Source of the DNA: Paenibacillus koleovorans NBRC 103111 | GTDB taxonomy: Bacteria; Bacillota; Bacilli; Paenibacillales; NBRC-103111 | NCBI RefSeq assembly: GCF_004000845.1 | Contig: NZ_BIMA01000057.1 | Coordinates: 1-44,042, forward strand | Direction of reading: 5' to 3' | DNA length: 44,042 bases | Shown: positions 39,277-44,042 of the stretch, piece after piece | Position numbering within the stretch: the first letter of the stretch is position 1 | How the letters are laid out: each line of letters begins with the position of its first letter | The notes under the pieces: model-generated | The model's database searches: none | Told to the model about the DNA's origin: nothing | Seen by the model: the letters and a program-made list of their open reading frames with translations, nothing else | Made by a program: the position numbers and the translations under genes

Positions 39277-41484
39277 ATGATGATGGTGAATCCGATTCGA
39301 ATGGCGATTGCGGAAGCGTTGGAGCAGCAGGTGGAGCGGCTGCTGCGAGAGGCGGGGCAGGCGCGTCCGGCCGGGATGAAGGTGAGCGTGGAGCGGCCCG
39401 CGCATCCGGAGCACGGCGAGTATGCCTCGAATGCGGCGATGCAGCTCGCGAGGACGCTTCGCCGGGCGCCGCTGGCGATCGCCGCAGAGCTGGCCGCCGG
39501 GCTGGAGCGGGACGGCCGTGTCGGCGGGCTTGTGCGGCAAGTGGAGGTCGCGGCGCCGGGGTTTCTGAACATGCGGCTCGATTGGCGCGTATGGGCGGAC
39601 GGGGCGGTGGCACAGCAGGTTCAAGCACCGAGCTTAGGGGACGCCATCCCGCAGCCGCACAAAGCAGTCATCGAGCACACCTCGATCAACCCGAACAAAG
39701 CGGCCCACATCGGGCATCTGCGCAATTCCTGCATCGGCGATACGCTGGCCCGGCTGTATAAGCGGGTCGGCTATCGGGTCGAGGTGCACAACTATATCGA
39801 CGACTTGGGCAATCAGTTGGCCGATACGGTAGTCGGGCTGCTGCATACCGGAGCTGAGGGCGAGTACGCGCGGTTTGGGGATTTTTGCTGGGACACGTAT
39901 GCTGCCGTCAATCGCGCTTATAAGGCGGATCCGTCGCTTGCAGAGGAACGGATCCGGGTGCTGCACGAGTTGGAGGAGGGGCGTTCCGGGACGGCATGGC
40001 TGGGCGAGCTGGTAGCGGAAAAAATCGTGCGTGAGCATGTCGAGGAGATGAAGCGGTTCGGCATCGAGTACGATGTACTTGTGTGGGAAAGCCATCTCGT
40101 GCGCCAAGGCTTCTGGCAGGCGGCCTTCGACATGCTGAGCGGGACGCCGGTGTTCCGTCAGGAGACGGAAGGCAAGCTGGCCGGCTGCTGGGTGTTGAAG
40201 CAAGGGAGCCGAGGGAGTCGGAGTGAAGGCGCAGGCGAGGGTGAGGTGGCGGTTCTTGAGGCGGCAGAAATGGAGGAGCAAGAGCAAGAGCATGGGCTGG
40301 AGCAGGAGCACGTGTTGGAGCAAGAATCTGAGACAGGGCATCACGTCGATAAAGTGCTAGTCCGCTCAAACGGCATCCTGACCTATACGGCCAAAGACAT
40401 CGCTTACCATCTCTGGAAATTCGGCCTGCTGAAAAAGACGTTCACCTACAAGCGGTTTGGCGACAAACTATGGTCTACCGCCGGCGTTAAGGCTGCTCGG
40501 AAAAGCTTCGGTCAGGCCGATCTCGTCCTGAACGTCATCGACCATCGCCAGGAGTACCCGCAGGCGATGGTGAAGCAGTCGATCGAAGCGCTCGGCTTCG
40601 ATCGGCAGGCGGAGCGACTGCGCCACGTCAGCTACGGCGTCGTGTCCCTCAGCCCGGCGACGGCGGCCGAGCTCGGCATCGACACGTCGGACGGCAAGAG
40701 CTCATACGCGATGTCCGGGCGCCAAGGGATCGGCATCAAGGTCGCCGATCTGCTTGCCCATATGGAGCGCGTCATCGACGAGAAGCGGTCGCGGCGCTCG
40801 GGGTTGTCCAGCCGTGCAATCGCTGCTGCAGCGATCCGGTACTACTTGCTGCGGTACAACTTGAACACGGAGGTGGTGTTCGATCTCCACAAAGCGATGG
40901 AGATCTCCGGCAATACCGGCGTGTACTTGTTGTACGCGTACGCGCGGGCGGCGAGCTTGGCAGCGAAGGCGGGGGCAGCCGGCGCCGCAGGCGTAGGAGC
41001 AGGCGTGGGCGGAGCAGACGCAGGCGCGGAGGCAAGCGCCGATGGCGGAGGTGGCGCAGGCGCGGCGAGCACGGCTGGCTCGAGCGGAGGAGCTGTCGCA
41101 GGCGTGGAAGCGAGCGTGGCAGGCGAAGACGGCGCTGGCACGGTAAACGCTGGCGGCAGGGACACCGCTGAGGGCCAGCCGCTGCCGCTGGCTGCGCTCG
41201 CCGACGAGGCCGCGCTCCAGCCGGCCGAACGCGCGCTGCTGCGCCAGCTCGCGTACTGGCCGGACACGCTGGCCGCCGCCGCCGAAGAGCTCGCTCCGAA
41301 CTTGGTCGCCGCCTACGCGCATGAGCTTGCCACCGCGTTCAGCACGTTTTACGCTGCGTGCCCGATCCTGCGGGCGGCGGATGCCGAGCGGAGAAGCTTC
41401 CGCCTATGGCTCACCGCCCGGTATCGTGAGACGCTCGGCGACGCGCTGCAACTGCTCGGCTTGCCGACCCCGTCCCGCATGTAA
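39277..41484 (+). CDS. argS: Arginine--tRNA ligase with two low-complexity insertions
   Basis: Start at ATG 39277 (three ATGs in a row; AAGGAG 12 bases upstream); the frame open from 38986 is the leader RNA. 735 residues versus about 550-590 usual. The N-terminal additional domain (ASNAAMQLARTLRRAP) is followed by the class I HIGH site in NPNKAAHIGHLRNSCIGD. The KMSKS equivalent is AMSGRQG near residue 480, and the anticodon-binding helical domain starts at AAAIRYYLLRYNLNTEVVFDL. It charges tRNA-Arg with arginine. Two insertions break conserved regions: residues ~310-353 (Glu/Gln-rich, EEQEQEHGLEQEHVLEQE) and ~566-633 (Gly/Ala-rich). The conserved flanks remain, so it is probably functional. 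Confidence 0.93.
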   Translation: MMMVNPIRMAIAEALEQQVERLLREAGQARPAGMKVSVERPAHPEHGEYASNAAMQLARTLRRAPLAIAAELAAGLERDGRVGGLVRQVEVAAPGFLNMRLDWRVWADGAVAQQVQAPSLGDAIPQPHKAVIEHTSINPNKAAHIGHLRNSCIGDTLARLYKRVGYRVEVHNYIDDLGNQLADTVVGLLHTGAEGEYARFGDFCWDTYAAVNRAYKADPSLAEERIRVLHELEEGRSGTAWLGELVAEKIVREHVEEMKRFGIEYDVLVWESHLVRQGFWQAAFDMLSGTPVFRQETEGKLAGCWVLKQGSRGSRSEGAGEGEVAVLEAAEMEEQEQEHGLEQEHVLEQESETGHHVDKVLVRSNGILTYTAKDIAYHLWKFGLLKKTFTYKRFGDKLWSTAGVKAARKSFGQADLVLNVIDHRQEYPQAMVKQSIEALGFDRQAERLRHVSYGVVSLSPATAAELGIDTSDGKSSYAMSGRQGIGIKVADLLAHMERVIDEKRSRRSGLSSRAIAAAAIRYYLLRYNLNTEVVFDLHKAMEISGNTGVYLLYAYARAASLAAKAGAAGAAGVGAGVGGADAGAEASADGGGGAGAASTAGSSGGAVAGVEASVAGEDGAGTVNAGGRDTAEGQPLPLAALADEAALQPAERALLRQLAYWPDTLAAAAEELAPNLVAAYAHELATAFSTFYAACPILRAADAERRSFRLWLTARYRETLGDALQLLGLPTPSRM

Positions 41485-42044
41485 ACGGCAAAGCCAGGCC
41501 GCTTCGCTACTCTGGGCCACAATCAGCACGCCCAGTACGTCGGGCCTCTCTCCTTGCGGAAATCGGACTGAGAACCCAAGTAAACAGACTGAGAACCAAA
41601 ATTCCTTCTTTTTCGTGGAGGAAGTGCATCTGAGAACCTAAGTACTCAATTCAGGAAGCCAGCTTCGCGAATTGGATACTTAGGTTCTCAGATTGGTCGA
41701 ATGCGGGTCCGTATGCGAAAATTGGTTCTCCAATAGCGAAATTCGGTATCCAGATCACCCCCCGACCGCATCTTCGACGCACCTTTACATGCCGATTCAA
41801 CTGTCACCTGTAGCGCCGCTTGGCTCGTGCTCAATCATTGCGCAGGCCGATCAGATTCCTCACTGGCGGACAAATCACTCTTTGTATGCGTTGCTGAAGC
41901 TATTGGAGTCGTAGACGTGGCTAATCTTGCTTCCTAATCGGTAAGTTTCGTGTGCTATTCGAGATCAACCACAATAACCACTATGGTCAAATTTACCAAA
42001 TTGCGATAAAGTAGTAATAAACGAAACCCTATGGAGGCAGTTTT
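41485..42044. other. 560-base intergenic region with repeated CTGAGAACC motifs
   Basis: No credible gene. The motif CTGAGAACC(C/T)AAGTA recurs three times in direct order (about 41568, 41588, 41630) and once inverted (41677-41691), the last two forming the arms of a long hairpin. A possible 73-codon frame at 41693-41914 has no ribosome binding site. The right end carries the fabZ ribosome binding site (GGAGG). Confidence 0.5.
41630..41691. repeat. Long interrupted inverted repeat (62 bases)
   Basis: CTGAGAACCTAAGTA (41630-41644) is perfectly complementary to TACTTAGGTTCTCAG (41677-41691). Inside, CAATTC pairs with GAATTG, and GGAAGC with GCTTC. The whole can fold into a near-continuous hairpin. 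No T run follows, so it is not a standard terminator; it may be a mobile or regulatory palindromic element. Confidence 0.75.
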
Positions 42045-42467
42045 ATGCTACATATAGAAGCAATAAAAGAGACCATTCCACATCGCTACCCCTTTCTCTT
42101 GGTCGATAGAATCCTGGAAGTTCATGAAGGGAAACGAGCGGTTGGAATCAAAAATGTGACCATGAATGAACCCTATTTTCTTGGTCATTTCCCCGACTAT
42201 CCGGTTATGCCTGGAGTCTTAATTGTAGAAGCACTCGCGCAGGTTGGCGGTATCGCCATGTCCAGTGGAGCGAACAGCTCGCATAAACTTGGATTCTTGA
42301 CCGGCATTGATGCATGTCGCTTCAAACGCCAAGTCAAACCAGGCGACCAACTGATTCTTACATTCGAGATCACCCGAGCTAAGGGACCAGTCGTCAAAGG
42401 AAAAGGAGTCGCCACGGTCAACGAGGAGCTGGTCTGTGAGGCTGAAATTATGGTTGCCTTTAACTGA
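42045..42467 (+). CDS. fabZ: 3-hydroxyacyl-ACP dehydratase
   Basis: 140 residues, the usual FabZ length, with GGAGG seven bases before the ATG. It opens with [13 protein letters not shown]. The catalytic histidine is H48 in [12 protein letters not shown] and the glutamate E62 in [10 protein letters not shown]; the hot-dog core strands ([22 protein letters not shown]) are intact. It removes water from 3-hydroxyacyl-ACP in each fatty-acid elongation cycle. It stands alone rather than in a fab cluster, and its base composition is richer in A/T than the upstream genes. Confidence 0.95.
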   Translation: MLHIEAIKETIPHRYPFLLVDRILEVHEGKRAVGIKNVTMNEPYFLGHFPDYPVMPGVLIVEALAQVGGIAMSSGANSSHKLGFLTGIDACRFKRQVKPGDQLILTFEITRAKGPVVKGKGVATVNEELVCEAEIMVAFN

Positions 42468-42689
42468 TGGGGGAAAGCAATATGAAACGTTTCTTTTAGT
42501 CCTATTGTTAGTATGGATTTCTTTTAACTACGGGCTGTTCCTCTGTGGCGGCTACTTGAATATGAAGTGATTGCACAAAGTACGGCCATCTATTGAATTA
42601 CGGCGAGCTTTCTCATATTGGGCGTGGTATGCGCCTGGTTTAGTAGGTAGGGAACGGGAACCGAAGAACAATTGGATGGGGTGCACAAA

Positions 42690-43241
42690 ATGAAAGTGGT
42701 TCTTGGTGCAGGGCGGACTAAATATGAGGGATGGCTCAGTACGCAGGAAGAGGAGTTGAACCTACTTGCTTCAGAAGATTGGAATCGTTTATTTACAGAG
42801 GAGAGCATTGATGCGCTCTTGGCGGAACATGTGTGGGAACACTTGACTTATGAGGAAGGGGGCGTGGCTGCAAATCATTGCTTTCAGTTTTTGAAGCCCG
42901 GTGGTTATATTCGATGTGCAGTCCCCGATAAAAATTTTCGTAACGAATGGTACCAGCAAATGGTTCAAATAGGAGGCCCCGGTCCTGCAGACCATCCGGC
43001 GGCATCTCATAAAATCGTTTATGATGCCAAAACATTTGTACAAGTATTTGCAAAGGCCGGGTTTGAAGTCTCGTTGTTGGAGTATTGCGATGAAGACGGA
43101 GATTTTCATTATACGCATTGGAATGAGGCGGATGGCAGGATAGGACGGTCTTTTCGTTTTGATACAAGAAATTCTAAGGAAAGCCTCGGAATGGTCTCGA
43201 TCATAGTGGATGCTAAAAAACCGCTGATCATAAAAGCGTGA
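42690..43241 (+). CDS. SAM-dependent methyltransferase-like protein (short form)
   Basis: 183 residues from ATG 42690 (GGGGTG upstream; TTG 42672 and GTG 42681 are in-frame alternatives). It resembles methyltransferase-11-type proteins from the middle of the fold: KVVLGAGRTKYEGWLSTQEE, SIDALLAEHVWEHLTYEEG and HCFQFLKPGGYIRCAVPD, where LKPGG is the typical post-motif-II strand. The classical glycine-rich SAM loop is reduced to VLGAGRTKYEGW, as in other predicted SAM-dependent methyltransferases of this short type. Substrate unknown. The stop overlaps the upstream-most GNAT start by four bases (GTGA), indicating co-expression. Confidence 0.78.
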   Translation: MKVVLGAGRTKYEGWLSTQEEELNLLASEDWNRLFTEESIDALLAEHVWEHLTYEEGGVAANHCFQFLKPGGYIRCAVPDKNFRNEWYQQMVQIGGPGPADHPAASHKIVYDAKTFVQVFAKAGFEVSLLEYCDEDGDFHYTHWNEADGRIGRSFRFDTRNSKESLGMVSIIVDAKKPLIIKA

Positions 43242-43276
43242 CAGCCATTGAAAGTCATTTCTGTCGACAAGGAAGG

Positions 43277-43723
43277 ATGTCCATCGTGCTGTTCCGAGAA
43301 GCTGTTACAACCGATATCCCGCAATTAATTAGATTTCGGAAGATGTTGCTGTCGCAAGAGGACAATAGCAGTATGGATGAAGCTTTTAGAGATTACTTTG
43401 ATTCCTCAATAGCGGACAAGTCACTAGTTGTATGGGTTGCTGAAGATGACGGAGTCGTAGTGTCCACTGTATGTTTTTCCCTGTGGCGACTTGCACCGCG
43501 ATTTGAGAATCCTTCTGGTCTGGTTGCGTATATGGCAAATGTTTTCACACTCCCAGATTACCGTCGACAAGGGCTAGCGTCCAAGCTTGTTCGGGAAGCC
43601 ATTGACGATTTAAAGGCACAAGGAATTCTGAAAATCTTATTGCACGCGTCCGATATGGCAAAACCGATGTACGAAAGTCTTGGCTTTGTTGAAAGTAAGA
43701 ACTACATGTCTTTAAAAATTTGA
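43277..43723 (+). CDS. GNAT-family N-acetyltransferase
   Basis: 148 residues if ATG 43277 is used. GTG 43286 has the best-spaced ribosome binding site (GGAAGG nine bases ahead), and GTG 43238 overlaps the methyltransferase stop. The GNAT fold is clear: FREAVTTDIPQLIRFRKMLL, strand VVSTVCFSLW, the acetyl-CoA-binding segment VFTLPDYRRQGLASKLV, and the closing LLHASDMAKPMYESLGFVES. It transfers acetyl from acetyl-CoA to an amine; the target is unknown. It probably shares a transcript with the methyltransferase-like gene. Confidence 0.9.
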   Translation: MSIVLFREAVTTDIPQLIRFRKMLLSQEDNSSMDEAFRDYFDSSIADKSLVVWVAEDDGVVVSTVCFSLWRLAPRFENPSGLVAYMANVFTLPDYRRQGLASKLVREAIDDLKAQGILKILLHASDMAKPMYESLGFVESKNYMSLKI

Positions 43724-43802
43724 TGCTGAACGGGAATTCCTTCAATAGAGCCAGAAGCTATTGAATCGGATGTAGTAAAGCAGGGAGCTGCGATTTTGGG
43801 AT

Positions 43803-43826
43803 AGACCGTCCGTAAGGGCGGTCTTT
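43803..43826 (+). terminator. Terminator after the GNAT gene
   Basis: AGACCGTCC pairs with GGGCGGTCT (one G-U pair) around GTAA, followed by a short T stretch. Confidence 0.65.
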
Positions 43827-43917
43827 CTGCGCATTTATTTACATTATAGAAAGTTTAAGTGTTTTACAGCGATAAAGCGTAAGAGGACGCTTGCTAAGCG
43901 AGTTTGGGGGATTCAGC

Positions 43918-44042
43918 ATCCATGGCGCCACTTCGCGGCATCGCTGTCTCTAGTCCGACTTTTTCGGACTGCGTGGCGGGAGTGAAGCGTGAAGGGTTTT
44001 CTAGTCCGAATTGTCCCACTTGCAGAGCCCCTTGGCCCCCCC
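43918..44042 (+). repeat. Dispersed intergenic repeat, copy 3 (runs into window edge)
   Basis: Same orientation as 29338-29463 with shared blocks CATCCATGG, CGCGGCA, TAGTCCGACTTTTT, TAGTCCGAATT and CCCACTTGCAGAGCC. The segment AGTCCGA-CTTTT-TCGGACT is a small perfect hairpin. The 319 bases from 43724 to the edge contain only the terminator at 43803-43826 and this repeat. Confidence 0.7.

Noticed and set aside
41693-41914. 73-codon frame between argS and fabZ
   Set aside because: No ribosome binding site, no recognisable motif, and it starts at the end of the hairpin repeat.

Overview
The window is chromosomal DNA from a high-GC, endospore-lineage Firmicute, most likely a Paenibacillaceae member (Paenibacillus, Cohnella or a close relative). 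This is inferred from the gene mix: an SLH-domain surface protein, several cupin-AraC regulators, a GH4 glycosidase, a UxaA-type dehydratase, a c-di-AMP (ydaO-type) riboswitch, an arginyl T-box leader, GGAGG-type ribosome binding sites and strong sigma-A promoters. I see no rRNA, tRNA, CRISPR array, transposase or phage genes.

Layout. 1-4.2 kb: the 5' part of a hexapeptide acyltransferase (cut by the window edge), an AraC regulator convergent with a cardiolipin synthase, and an SRPBCC/ArsR pair behind a promoter whose spacer is a perfect palindrome. 4.2-4.7 kb: a short-unit tandem repeat and one copy of a dispersed intergenic repeat. 4.7-9.7 kb: branched-chain aminotransferase with a CBM9-like protein, a riboswitch-controlled NlpC/P60 wall hydrolase, and a sugar oxidoreductase/isomerase pair. 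9.9-13.9 kb: UppP, an inositol-phosphatase-like enzyme, a His-rich small protein and a coupled pair of amidohydrolase-fold proteins. 14.0-17.3 kb (minus strand): a small membrane protein, a GntR/YtrA-type regulator with ABC transporter genes and its operator, and an ArsR/VOC pair with an apparently leaderless promoter. 17.5-21.9 kb: a LURP-one-like protein, then a double-length UxaA protein followed by an aldo/keto reductase. 22.1-26.2 kb: a large AT-richer S-layer-type protein. 26.4-29.3 kb: an ABC ATPase/permease and a lipoprotein.

29.6-34.7 kb (minus strand) is the most unusual block. It is a four-gene accessory Hsp70 operon: J-like/TPR protein, GrpE-like protein, DnaK-like protein, second J-like/TPR protein. 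Both J-like domains have HTP where the catalytic HPD should be, and the DnaK-like protein has a changed interdomain linker. I infer a specialised chaperone machine distinct from the housekeeping hrcA-grpE-dnaK-dnaJ operon.

34.7-35.5 kb holds decayed gene remnants. 35.5-38.9 kb carries a GH4 glycosidase and two divergent AraC paralogues. 38.9-41.5 kb is a T-box-controlled arginyl-tRNA synthetase interrupted by two low-complexity insertions. 41.5-44.0 kb has hairpin-rich intergenic DNA, then AT-richer fabZ, methyltransferase-like and GNAT genes, and a second clear copy of the dispersed repeat at the right edge.

A recurring theme is simple-sequence expansion, both between genes and inside proteins (AraC leader, ArgRS inserts, glycine/proline linker). 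All functions are inferred from sequence reading alone; no database search was run.
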